From Erysipelotrichia bacterium (GTDB taxonomy: Bacteria; Bacillota_I; Bacilli_A; Erysipelotrichales; Erysipelotrichaceae), in the NCBI GenBank assembly GCA_030525245.1, contig JAUNFB010000006.1:1-63565 (forward strand): a stretch of 63,565 nucleotides of DNA, read 5' to 3'. Shown in pieces: positions 47,483-55,287 of the stretch (position 1 is the stretch's first letter; the number at the start of each line of letters is the position of its first letter). The notes beneath the pieces are model-generated. The model made no database searches and was not told where the DNA came from. It saw only the letters and a program-made list of their open reading frames with translations. Made by a program: the position numbers and the translations under genes.

Positions 47483-48100
47483 TTAAGCTCCTTTCTTAGC
47501 AGAACTCTTCAAATTGAAATATACTACTGCTATAACTCCACCGATGATTGCTACACCCAAAGAATCCATTCCCAAATATACACTCAAAGCAAATCCTAAG
47601 AATACAAACGGCATAGTAAATTTATCACAAACATAAGTCATTAAATAAGCTACACCTAAAGCCGGTAAAACCTGGGCAGTTTTACTCAAACAGTTCATCA
47701 CAACAGTCGGAATAGCATTAACAACTGTTTCTACAACTTGTGAGCCGGCAAATAAGATTAAGAACATCGGTATAAAATCAAACAACGCAGCCAACAAGTT
47801 TCCTAAATGTAATTGTCTTTCCACACCTTTGTCATCGCCTTTGGCAGCATATTCGTCAGCCTTAACATTATAGATATTCAATAAAGTACCTTTAAATGGT
47901 TGTAATGGTTGGAATAATAAAGCTACAGGCATTGCTAAAGCTATAGCCGCATTCGAATCAATTCCGTTTAATACAGCGAAAGCAACAGCCAATGTTGTTC
48001 CGGCAGCACTATCAGGAATAGTTGACATTCCGATAGCCACAAATCCTAAGAAGATCATCTGTAATTCATTTGCACCTTGATGATACCCGCCAAGAACCTT
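47483..48100 (-). pseudogene. PTS EIIC component, mannose family, 5' truncated by prophage
   Basis: The reading frame ends normally at 47483 and holds the C-terminal ~200 residues of an EIIC subunit (about 260 expected). ATG 48058 (MIFLGFVAIGMST) sits inside a conserved helix. Upstream codons still read as EIIC-like text (GANELQ) and then give way to unrelated DNA with an in-frame stop at 48101-48103. The N-terminal helices are absent. The missing 5' part, and probably EIIAB, should lie beyond the far end of the prophage, outside this window. Confidence 0.82.
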
Positions 48101-48110
48101 TTACATATTT
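48070..48110. other. Probable prophage attachment junction
   Basis: Homology to EIIC fades within this stretch, and phage-type cargo starts at 48140. The exact core cannot be set without the other junction. Confidence 0.5.
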
Positions 48111-48139
48111 GTTCATATAATAAACCAAAAAGGAATAAT

Positions 48140-48316
48140 ATGATAGTCTATATTTATAAATTGGGATTGCTTAAAACCGGATATGTTCAAGAGGTGTCTG
48201 GATCCGATTTGAGCGGTTATGTATTAGTAGGTGATTATAACCTTGTTACCATAGAAAAAGACTTTACGCAAACAAAGAAAACGATTAAAGCATATATTAA
48301 AAGAGCCACCGATTAA
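48140..48316 (+). CDS. Small hypothetical protein at the prophage edge
   Basis: A 58-residue protein starting at ATG 48140 after AAGGA. It is mixed beta/alpha with a Lys-rich C-terminus. I do not recognise it. It is the only plus-strand gene in the visible prophage and has its own terminator, which suggests independent expression in the lysogen (a possible lysogenic-conversion gene). Confidence 0.6.
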   Translation: MIVYIYKLGLLKTGYVQEVSGSDLSGYVLVGDYNLVTIEKDFTQTKKTIKAYIKRATD

Positions 48317-48336
48317 GGTGGCTTCAGTTTTTTCTT
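48304..48336 (+). terminator. Terminator after the 58-residue gene
   Basis: AGCCACC/GGTGGCT stem (48304-48310 with 48317-48323) followed by TTTTTTC on the plus strand. It could also serve the convergent gene at 48324. Confidence 0.85.
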
Positions 48337-48857
48337 TTTAGTTGGTTTATATCATATCTTCTTTTACATTTATATTTTTCAAACATCATCTTAGATTTTG
48401 CAGTTGCGAATAAATGCCACGGGTCAATTAGCGCAATAATCCATTCGCTTCCTTTAAGGTCAACGATAAATCTTAACGTATCTTTCGGTAATTTGTGCAT
48501 TAATTCAGTTTTGGGAGAACATTTCAATAAATCTCCATTTGTTTTATAATTGTATTCTTCAAGAATTGCACGCATTCTATTGTTTAGTCTTACTAACCCG
48601 CTACTCTCTTTTACTTGTTCAATAGGTATAGCAGAATAACTAATCATATTTCTGTCTAATTCTAATATTTCCATAATTTTATCAATTAACATACTACCGC
48701 TTTTTATATTAACATAATTATGAAAATATAAATCTTTCTTATAAATGCTATGGTTGCATACAACAATAAATTTTACTTTTTTATCATTTAATGATGTGGT
48801 ATCTAAAGAATTAGAATTTCCAAGCGGTCTATTCTCTAATGACTTATCTTGAAGCAT
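48324..48857 (-). CDS. Unknown protein, possible toxin partner of the Panacea protein
   Basis: A 177-residue protein without membrane segments. The first ~30 residues look disordered. The rest is mixed, with 'VKFIVVCNHSIYKKDLYFHNYV' and 'LRFIVDLKGSEWIIALIDPWHLF' as the most structured parts. I do not recognise it. It overlaps the Panacea-domain gene by 14 bp. Known Panacea-type antitoxins are paired with diverse toxins in such overlapping operons, so a toxin role is a reasonable but untested inference. Confidence 0.6.
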   Translation of the reverse strand: MLQDKSLENRPLGNSNSLDTTSLNDKKVKFIVVCNHSIYKKDLYFHNYVNIKSGSMLIDKIMEILELDRNMISYSAIPIEQVKESSGLVRLNNRMRAILEEYNYKTNGDLLKCSPKTELMHKLPKDTLRFIVDLKGSEWIIALIDPWHLFATAKSKMMFEKYKCKRRYDINQLKRKN

Positions 48858-49350
48858 ACTCTTCTATGATATCTTTACTGTTAATTATTTTATTTACAGA
48901 ATTATACGCCCTTTTCCAACAATTGTCTTCGTGTGATAAATCTACCAAGCCAAAATCACTTGTATTAAAAATCCGTTGAAGTAATCCATCTATATATTCC
49001 GAAGCAGTAGTTTTTTCAAATTGATTTTTGGTATGAAAGTCTAATGTTGGAGTATTACAATCGTTTAGGTCATATTCACCGTCTCGATACTTTTCCCACA
49101 CACTCCTATCAACCGGTCCAAATTTCCAAGCTTGAAAATTAGCATTAAAAAGATACGGATTAAATTCACTATAAAACCCATAATCTTCTTCGTCATTTTT
49201 TACGCCTAATACCTTACCACCCCACATAGCAAATAAAAAGTATAAACTTTTTTGAAGCTTTATAGGGCTTATCTCTTTTGACTGCGTTTCCTTGAATTTG
49301 CAAATAATATATCTCACCAATTCTTCTTTATCTAATAATCCTTCACTCAT
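48844..49350 (-). CDS. Panacea (DUF4065/SocA-like) domain protein, putative antitoxin
   Basis: A 168-residue protein. The family signature is visible: 'SPIKLQKSLYFLFAMWGG' (about 27-44), then 'FNANFQAWKFGPVDRSVWEKYRDG' in two parts, and a C-terminal 'DLSHEDNCWKRAY'. Panacea domains serve as antitoxins in PanAT systems and as proteolysis adaptors (SocA). Start ATG 49350 follows AAGGAAGAAGAG. It lies after a ribbon-helix-helix gene and two direct repeats, and overlaps the unknown gene downstream. Confidence 0.8.
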   Translation of the reverse strand: MSEGLLDKEELVRYIICKFKETQSKEISPIKLQKSLYFLFAMWGGKVLGVKNDEEDYGFYSEFNPYLFNANFQAWKFGPVDRSVWEKYRDGEYDLNDCNTPTLDFHTKNQFEKTTASEYIDGLLQRIFNTSDFGLVDLSHEDNCWKRAYNSVNKIINSKDIIEEYASR

Positions 49351-49383
49351 ATTCTCTTCTTCCTTTAATGACTTGATATTAAT

Positions 49384-49420
49384 ATAAAAAGTCCCAAAAA
49401 ACAATAAAAAGTCCCAAAAA
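49384..49420. repeat. Two 17-bp direct repeats, 20-bp period
   Basis: ATAAAAAGTCCCAAAAA occurs at 49384-49400 and again at 49404-49420, between the RHH gene and the Panacea gene. The two-helical-turn spacing suits cooperative binding by a small DNA-binding protein such as the RHH protein. Confidence 0.8.
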
Positions 49421-49428
49421 TTAATAAA

Positions 49429-49617
49429 TTATATTAATTTTATGCCTTTTCCTCTCATATCTTGCCGTATCAGTTCTTTAATATATCCTTGCTTATTTTC
49501 CTTAGTTTTAAGATATTCAATAATATCCTTATCATTTTCATTATGTAGCCTTACCGTAACTGTTTGCGTGTGTAGCTTATTAAATTTTGCGTTTGCTCTA
49601 TTTCTTGCTTCTGACAT
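49429..49617 (-). CDS. Small ribbon-helix-helix-like DNA-binding protein
   Basis: A 62-residue protein. A beta strand 'TQTVTVRLHNEND' is followed by two helices 'KDIIEYLKTKENKQ' and 'GYIKELIRQDMRG', which fits Arc/MetJ-type RHH proteins often seen as plasmid, phage or toxin-antitoxin regulators. AAAGGAAA precedes the ATG. It is the first annotated gene of the RHH-Panacea-unknown set and may regulate it through the repeats at 49384-49420. Confidence 0.7.
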   Translation of the reverse strand: MSEARNRANAKFNKLHTQTVTVRLHNENDKDIIEYLKTKENKQGYIKELIRQDMRGKGIKLI

Positions 49618-49659
49618 TTTCCTTTACTCTTTACTTTCCCTTTCTTTTAGTTTAAAATA

Positions 49660-49836
49660 AAGACAAGGGTTAATTCTTATGTGGTTTAGGTTTTAACCTT
49701 TTTTAATGGTTTTAATTAATCGAATAAGGCTATTGATTAATAATCTTATTTCTTTTATTAATTCCTTCATAATCTCAACTCCTTGCGAAATTCCTTGCCC
49801 GGTATTTTGATTATCAATGAATTAACCCTTTGTCTT
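49660..49836. repeat. Long-distance inverted repeat around a 25-residue ORF
   Basis: The arms 49660-49676 and 49819-49836 (GAATTAACCC-TTGTCTT and its complement) pair over 17 bp with one bulged base and enclose the tiny ORF at 49693-49770. Confidence 0.7.
49693..49770 (-). CDS. 25-residue cationic amphipathic peptide
   Basis: A short ORF with ATG 49770 preceded by AAGGAG at 8 bp. The product alternates basic and aliphatic residues (MKELIKEIRLLINSLIRL and then IKTIKKG), as in a membrane-active helix. It has its own consensus promoter, and the 5' and 3' untranslated regions can pair with each other. It may be a type I toxin, or a leader peptide for the RHH-Panacea operon. Too short for homology by eye. 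Confidence 0.45.
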   Translation of the reverse strand: MKELIKEIRLLINSLIRLIKTIKKG

Positions 49837-49864
49837 ACAAGGTATCTAACTACTTTGTACTTAT

Positions 49865-49893
49865 ATTATATACCTATCCTATATGTATTGCAA
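49865..49893 (-). promoter_or_regulatory. Strong promoter at the prophage cargo end
   Basis: TTGCAA (49888-49893) and TATAAT (49865-49870) on the minus strand with exactly 17 bp between. It would drive the 25-residue ORF and possibly the RHH-Panacea genes. Confidence 0.75.
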
Positions 49894-49927
49894 GACTTTT
49901 TTTACATTTTATGACAAAATATGATAT

Positions 49928-49965
49928 AAAAAAAATAACCTACCGCCTTCATCAAGCAGTAGGTT
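49928..49965 (-). terminator. Terminator of the phage late operon
   Basis: AACCTAC/GTAGGTT stem extended inward (49937-49965), followed by a T run of eight on the minus strand, directly after the endolysin gene. Confidence 0.88.
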
Positions 49966-49970
49966 TTAAT

Positions 49971-50837
49971 TTAGTTCAATTCTTTAATAGCATTTGCTAT
50001 CTTGCTGTTTAATTCCGATACTTCTTTTTCTAATTTCGCAATGGTTTCTTGCGGATTATATGCCGGTAAATCCGTTGCCCAATTAGTATGGAATGCTACC
50101 CAAAATTCTCTGTTATCAATAACAGCGATTTTATACCAATTGTAACTACCTGCATATTTACTATCAAGCACATCATAAATACCGTTTTGACAATACTCGC
50201 TGTAAATACTGCCGTTTGGCGCAGCTCTTAATCTCAACCATTTATTCGGATGTTCAATATCCACTTGGTGCTTATTCTCATCTCTTTTTACCGGTTGCGG
50301 ATACTTTATTTCTACATCTTCTATAAACGGTCTTGTAATCAGATTATAGCCATCAGCTTTAGCCAAAGAATATGTAAACTTCTTGGTTAAATAAAAATAC
50401 GGCATAATATCAAATGTGCATAATGACTTCATCAAGTTCCAATTATACGGTTTTGTAGTCGTATCACTGACATAGATATGTAAATGTATTCCGTTAGAAG
50501 CTCCTGTATTGCCCCTTATACCGATTACCGTTTCCGCCTGTTTAACCGCAGAACCAATTTTAACATAGTTTAAAGCACTGTTTTTCAAATGGATATAAGC
50601 AGACCATCGATGTGTTCCGTCATCGTAATCGTGTTGAACAACAACGCTGTAACCGCAACTATTGGAATAGAAGATATCAACAACTTTCCCATCTTGAATA
50701 GGATAGATGTTAGTATAAGCTTCATCAACCCATCCGAAATCAACACCGATATGCGTTTTGGAATTAAACGGTTTGGTTACCCCACCATCCCGCAAAGGCA
50801 AGCACCAAATCAGTTTATCATAATTACTGATAGCCAT
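49971..50837 (-). CDS. Phage endolysin, M23 peptidase with SH3-like domain
   Basis: A 288-residue cell-wall hydrolase. The zinc-peptidase domain (about 20-140) has His29 and Asp33 in THIGVDFG and the later HLHIYV. A bacterial SH3-like wall-binding domain follows (about 185-260: 'KWLRLRAAPNGSIY', 'YNWYKIAV', 'FWVAFHTNW'). The C-terminal ~30 residues form a coiled coil that may oligomerise it. No signal peptide is present, consistent with release by the holin encoded just upstream (stop and start overlap by one base). Confidence 0.88.
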   Translation of the reverse strand: MAISNYDKLIWCLPLRDGGVTKPFNSKTHIGVDFGWVDEAYTNIYPIQDGKVVDIFYSNSCGYSVVVQHDYDDGTHRWSAYIHLKNSALNYVKIGSAVKQAETVIGIRGNTGASNGIHLHIYVSDTTTKPYNWNLMKSLCTFDIMPYFYLTKKFTYSLAKADGYNLITRPFIEDVEIKYPQPVKRDENKHQVDIEHPNKWLRLRAAPNGSIYSEYCQNGIYDVLDSKYAGSYNWYKIAVIDNREFWVAFHTNWATDLPAYNPQETIAKLEKEVSELNSKIANAIKELN

Positions 50838-51220
50838 TAGCCTTCTCCTTCGGTTGTTTCCAATTTATCTTCCTTTTCTTCTATTTCCGCATTCTTAATA
50901 TCAAAAATCGCTTTAATATTTTCGAAACACTTGTAAGCATAAATGCATACAAGAGCAACGGACAAGATATTTAATCCATCTAAGATAGTTACATCCTGTT
51001 GATTAATTGCGATTAACTTCATATCCGGTAATAATAGTCCGCTGACATAAACAAGAGCTACACCGGTTATTATAAGCAGATATTTCTTTAATCCTTTCCA
51101 CAGTTCATTCCACGAAAAATCACCTACTACTTGTGCCAATGCAATACGAAAGATTGTATTAGCAATCATTAACAGTGCTACTACAAGCACATAAATAAAA
51201 AATGTGTAATCAATATTCAT
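50837..51220 (-). CDS. Phage holin
   Basis: A 127-residue membrane protein with three hydrophobic helices (about 5-27, 45-65 and 78-97) and a very acidic, charged C-terminal tail ('IEEKEDKLETTEGEG'). This fits the toxin-secretion/phage-lysis holin family (phi-105/Cph1 type). It lies immediately before the endolysin gene and overlaps the preceding gene by 4 bp. Confidence 0.85.
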   Translation of the reverse strand: MNIDYTFFIYVLVVALLMIANTIFRIALAQVVGDFSWNELWKGLKKYLLIITGVALVYVSGLLLPDMKLIAINQQDVTILDGLNILSVALVCIYAYKCFENIKAIFDIKNAEIEEKEDKLETTEGEG

Positions 51221-51570
51221 AAATTCCTTTCTAACGTGTTTATTTCATCACGCCAATGTTGCCTTTCGGCTTTAATACTTTCATAATCTTCTGCGCTTAT
51301 AAACCCTTCTGCAAACTTCAAGGCTTGATAATCAGTATCTCTTAACTTTTTCTTAAGTTCGATTATTTCTACTTCTGTTTTTCTTTTGTATTCTGCCTGT
51401 TGTTTGTAAGACTTGTCAAAGGTTAACTCCCCATTTACCAATCTATAACCGGCTACATTTTCATAGAAATGTTCCTTATCAACTTCATATTCTGCGCTAC
51501 CTTCAAGTTCTCCTACGGCGCAAAAACTTTGAATATAACCATTATCATCAAATGTTATTTTTACTTTCAT
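51217..51570 (-). CDS. Phage protein of unknown function, coiled-coil C-terminus
   Basis: A 117-residue protein. The N-terminal half is beta-rich ('MKVKITFDDNGYIQSFCAVG'), the second half a charged coiled coil. Similar small genes often sit between tail fibre and holin genes in Gram-positive siphophages and may belong to the fibre or baseplate. The start has AGGAGATAGAGA before it, and it overlaps the holin gene by 4 bp. Confidence 0.65.
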   Translation of the reverse strand: MKVKITFDDNGYIQSFCAVGELEGSAEYEVDKEHFYENVAGYRLVNGELTFDKSYKQQAEYKRKTEVEIIELKKKLRDTDYQALKFAEGFISAEDYESIKAERQHWRDEINTLERNL

Positions 51571-51580
51571 TCTCTATCTC

Positions 51581-52864
51581 CTATCGATACCATACTTCAC
51601 CTAAATAACAGTTATTATTTGTTTGACCTGTATGTGTATATGTCATTGTTTCGCCATTGTAAGATATTTGCCCACCTGCATAATAAGATTCATCTGAAAC
51701 AATCATCTTTCCGGTTGCGCCACGATACATAGTTAAACAACTCCAATAATCTTGTATTTTCCAAAACATACACACTGATTTAGCAGTCGTTGGAATAGTA
51801 CACGAAATAGTAGTGCCACCACCATAACATTGCCCACTCCACGCCAATGTCCAACTTGGTGTTGAAGTTAAAAACCCACTGTCATTTATTAATTGACTTG
51901 TCTTAGTAGGTATCTTTTCGTCAATCTCGCTTTCGGTATAATAACGTTCATCGTGATTGTGGGCAAAATCGGTAATATCGCTTTTTGTATGCGTATGCTC
52001 TACATTAGCCTTTTCACTCAATTTACTATCAATTTCGGTTTCCGTATAGTAACGCTCATCGTGATTATGTGAACTGTCTGCTTTACCGTCTAACGCTGTT
52101 TTCACCGCCTTATTTTGCACCGGATTAACAGAAGTTGCGGATAATGCACTGTCAACCGTTGGTATAGTCGGCTTATCAGTTAAGTCGTTATAACTTCCGC
52201 TTGTTGCTACCGTGGATAATGTCGGAAAATCCGTTATTTCCGTTTTTGTATGCGTATGACTTGATGGCGTAAACGTTGTCGGTTTGTTCAGCACGTTATT
52301 CCATTGCACGCTTTCGGCTTCACCGCCACCGCTTGCAGATAATACACCGTTTGTAATTGTTAAACCTTCGCCGACTTTAATACCGCCTAATTCTGTTTCG
52401 CTTGCAATCGGCAACTCATAGTTCGATAAATTTTCTAATTTACTCTTTTCTGCACTTGTAAAATCATTCGTTGAAAGTCCTTTGCCTTCTTCGACATCAA
52501 CTTTACCGGTTAGAAGTGTATTTACTTCCGTTTCGGTATAATATCGCTCATCGTGATTATGGCTTTTATCAGCTAATTCTAAATCGCTACTTGTTTTATT
52601 TCCGCTTAGTACAATACCGTTGATTTTAGGACGATTTAAGAGCGTTTCGTAATCGTTAATAGTTTCACTTGTGACTTGTACTTCACCTATGTCAGCGTCT
52701 AAATTAAGGCTATTCACGTTTAATTCAGCATTGATACTATTATTGTCATTTACATCTGCGACTAATTGTGTATTGTCAGATCCGCTTGTATTGATTTTAT
52801 CCGTATTATTACTGCTTACGTTTATCGTTGTATTATTTTCAACAACCTTAATATCAATCGTCAC
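51581..52864 (-). CDS. Phage tail fibre / receptor-binding protein
   Basis: A 427-residue fibre. After a strand-rich N-terminus it carries three copies of 'HNHDERYYTE' plus several 'HTHTKTEITDF'-type units, the collagen-free trimeric fibre repeats seen in many siphophage receptor-binding proteins; HxH motifs can hold metal ions along the trimer axis. The last ~110 residues form a Gly/Ser/Cys/Trp-rich head that likely binds the host. It starts with GTG and overlaps the preceding gene by 11 bp. Confidence 0.85.
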   Translation of the reverse strand: MTIDIKVVENNTTINVSSNNTDKINTSGSDNTQLVADVNDNNSINAELNVNSLNLDADIGEVQVTSETINDYETLLNRPKINGIVLSGNKTSSDLELADKSHNHDERYYTETEVNTLLTGKVDVEEGKGLSTNDFTSAEKSKLENLSNYELPIASETELGGIKVGEGLTITNGVLSASGGGEAESVQWNNVLNKPTTFTPSSHTHTKTEITDFPTLSTVATSGSYNDLTDKPTIPTVDSALSATSVNPVQNKAVKTALDGKADSSHNHDERYYTETEIDSKLSEKANVEHTHTKSDITDFAHNHDERYYTESEIDEKIPTKTSQLINDSGFLTSTPSWTLAWSGQCYGGGTTISCTIPTTAKSVCMFWKIQDYWSCLTMYRGATGKMIVSDESYYAGGQISYNGETMTYTHTGQTNNNCYLGEVWYR

Positions 52865-53180
52865 TTGATATCACGCCTTCCTTTAGTATTCTTTCAACAC
52901 GTATTTCATCAATAGCCGAAGCGAAGGCTTGATTATCGTTTGTCAGCACTCTAACTTGTATTAATACCTTGTTGTCTGTAGCACTACTCGGATTTAACTG
53001 CAATGTTTCATCTTGTGTAAGTGGAACGGTAATTTTATCTGTTCCGATTACACAATCGGCTTTTTTCTTAGTTAAAAGTTCTGTTCCGATTACAGTTGCA
53101 AATGTTACCCATATTTCTTTAATTGTCGTTAAAGGTATATCCAAAGTGATTTCTATTTTTGGCGTTGTTCCACTTCTCAT
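52854..53180 (-). CDS. Phage baseplate-associated protein
   Basis: A 108-residue beta-rich protein ('TPKIEITLDIPLTTIKEIWVTFA') without membrane segments. It resembles the small N-terminal baseplate-attachment domains of BppU/upper-baseplate proteins by position and strand pattern. It lies directly before the fibre gene and overlaps it. The assignment rests mainly on synteny. Confidence 0.6.
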   Translation of the reverse strand: MRSGTTPKIEITLDIPLTTIKEIWVTFATVIGTELLTKKKADCVIGTDKITVPLTQDETLQLNPSSATDNKVLIQVRVLTNDNQAFASAIDEIRVERILKEGVISSDD

Positions 53181-53192
53181 ATTGCTCCTTTC

Positions 53193-53462
53193 TCAATTGT
53201 GTCTGTTGTACTTGTTGTACTCGTCTAACGCTTTTTTCATTCCGCCGGTATTGTTGTTAGTAGCCATATGGTCTAACATCTGATAGCAGACATCACCAAG
53301 TTCGGCTACGTCTTGTTTAATACTTTGTTGTGCTTCCACAAAAGGCTTCATTTCGTTTTGTATCGCCGATTTGAACGCCTTTTTTAATCCTTTGTAAAAG
53401 GCGTATAAACTGCCGATTATCGTTAAACAAGTAACCACTTGTCCAATTGTAATATCTTCCAT
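53193..53462 (-). CDS. Small phage membrane protein (XhlA/holin-like)
   Basis: An 89-residue protein starting at ATG 53462. One N-terminal hydrophobic helix ('GQVVTCLTIIGSLYAFYKGL') is followed by a soluble helical part with 'FVEAQQSIKQDVAEL'. Similar one-helix proteins act as accessory lysis or tail-associated membrane proteins in siphophages. A longer frame upstream overlaps the previous gene and lacks a ribosome site. Confidence 0.6.
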   Translation of the reverse strand: MEDITIGQVVTCLTIIGSLYAFYKGLKKAFKSAIQNEMKPFVEAQQSIKQDVAELGDVCYQMLDHMATNNNTGGMKKALDEYNKYNRHN

Positions 53463-53473
53463 ATTTTCTCTTT

Positions 53474-55276
53474 CTAATCTAATAAATAAGTAATTTGAAA
53501 CGGCAACCAAGCCGTATTTGGTACTTCCGCATTTTCTGATGTACCATATCGTGAGAATGTTATCTCACCGTCTGTTTGAACGCTTAATAGCCACGTATTC
53601 TTTCCGCTACCTTGACATAGCAAAAAAATAGCGTCACTCGGTGCTAATGCACTCGGTAAAGTTGCTATCGTTTCTCTTGTATTGCTTGCCATATGCGTTG
53701 TTGTAGGCTTTATTGTTCCCCTAATTTCAACTTGTTTCCCATACACACGGTATTTCGGTATATCGGTTTGCTTGTCGTAATAAGTAAATGCTGTTGATAG
53801 TGTTAAATTAGTCCAATCCGTATCATTTTTGAAATAAACATCACCGCTAAATTTTGCATTAAACTTAACATCAAGCAAATTTTCCGTCTCGGCTACTTTG
53901 CCGAAAGCTATACCCTTACCGCTTGCCAAGATGTCAAAAGTTGTGATGTCTGTAGGCAATATCACCGTTGCCGTATTGCTATTAAATTCATCAATAACCG
54001 TTATTGTGATTGCATATGAATGTTCGGTATCAAACACAGCGTTTGTTATTAAAAATGTATCTGCTTCATATGCTACCGGTGATTGGTCAATAAATGATGT
54101 TTCACCGCTTTTAATTTTCAAACTAATTTGATTTTGATTTCCTAACGGCGTTGTACTGTAAGCATATGATATTTTTGCATACTGTCCATCATCTTTAGCG
54201 TTTCCTTCGCTATCACATCTGTTTGCGGTAAATGCGGATATTTTAGGCGGTTTATAAGCCAATATAGTAACGCTTGCTGTACTTGTTGCCGTTTTGCCAC
54301 GGCTGTCTGTAACCGTAACACTTATTTGCTTTTCACCGCTTATATATTGAATACCGCTTGTAACACTTGCGCCTGTATAAGTAACTCCGTCAAATGTTGT
54401 TGAAATGCTTTTAACAGTGCTTCCGTATGAACCGCTACTTGTAATATCAATCTTAATCTTCGAATAGTTCTGAACATATACGCCCAAATGTACCGTACCG
54501 GCTTCACTTGTTTTAATTAATGAAATAACCGGTAACATATCATCCGATATATTCAAAGTTAATGATATACTCTTGCTACCAATCAATGTTTCGCCGTTAT
54601 AAGTTGCGCACGAAATAATCAGCGTTCCGTTTGTTGCAGAAGGTATAGAGTTTGCTAAATCTTTAGGTATTATCCAATCTTTAGATGTAGTTATATCTGT
54701 TCCGATAGTTCCGCTTGTCGAAGCAAACGAGTACGTTAATTTATGCGTAAACGTGTTACTTGCTCTCGGTAATGATATTGCCAACGTATCGCCCATTTTA
54801 GCACTTGTTACGGACAATGTAGGCGTTGTGGCTCTCGGTATCGTTGTAGTATTACCGTTTGCCGTTACTGTTGTTGTCTTCGGCGTATAGTAATTTGTTG
54901 AATTGCTAACCCATCCATACGTTATAGAAGCTGTTATTGCTAAAGAACCATCGGTTTTATTGTTAAATGTACCTGTCCAACTTACTACAAGCACTCTGCT
55001 GTTATAGGTTGTACAATTCGGTCTTGCACTTCTTAAAACCGAATTGTTATTAAATGTTTGACCGTTATTTGACGATATCTCAAATTTGGCGTCATCATCA
55101 GCCCAACCGTTGAATTTACTGTTTTTAGGCGTGATATAAAAATTTACGGTAACATTAGTTGTATTGTTTTCAATGCTCTGTGAGTTTTCAACAACTTCAG
55201 TTTCGTACAAATATGATTGCGTACCGTAACTATATGTAGAAGCATACGCCGAACCGCTTGCTATTGTTTTTGCCAT
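53474..55276 (-). CDS. Phage minor structural protein (DUF859-like)
   Basis: A 600-residue, Ser/Thr-rich, all-beta protein. It starts 'MAKTIASGSAYASTYS' and contains several Ig-like segments ('TPTLSVTSAKMGDTLAISLP', 'TVTDSRGKTATSTASV'), then a C-terminal region with 'GIAFGKVAETENLLDV' typical of siphovirus DUF859 minor structural or tail-tip fibre proteins. It lies between the tail-endopeptidase gene and small fibre-associated genes. Confidence 0.82.
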   Translation of the reverse strand: MAKTIASGSAYASTYSYGTQSYLYETEVVENSQSIENNTTNVTVNFYITPKNSKFNGWADDDAKFEISSNNGQTFNNNSVLRSARPNCTTYNSRVLVVSWTGTFNNKTDGSLAITASITYGWVSNSTNYYTPKTTTVTANGNTTTIPRATTPTLSVTSAKMGDTLAISLPRASNTFTHKLTYSFASTSGTIGTDITTSKDWIIPKDLANSIPSATNGTLIISCATYNGETLIGSKSISLTLNISDDMLPVISLIKTSEAGTVHLGVYVQNYSKIKIDITSSGSYGSTVKSISTTFDGVTYTGASVTSGIQYISGEKQISVTVTDSRGKTATSTASVTILAYKPPKISAFTANRCDSEGNAKDDGQYAKISYAYSTTPLGNQNQISLKIKSGETSFIDQSPVAYEADTFLITNAVFDTEHSYAITITVIDEFNSNTATVILPTDITTFDILASGKGIAFGKVAETENLLDVKFNAKFSGDVYFKNDTDWTNLTLSTAFTYYDKQTDIPKYRVYGKQVEIRGTIKPTTTHMASNTRETIATLPSALAPSDAIFLLCQGSGKNTWLLSVQTDGEITFSRYGTSENAEVPNTAWLPFQITYLLD

Positions 55277-55287
55277 ATGCCTTCCCC

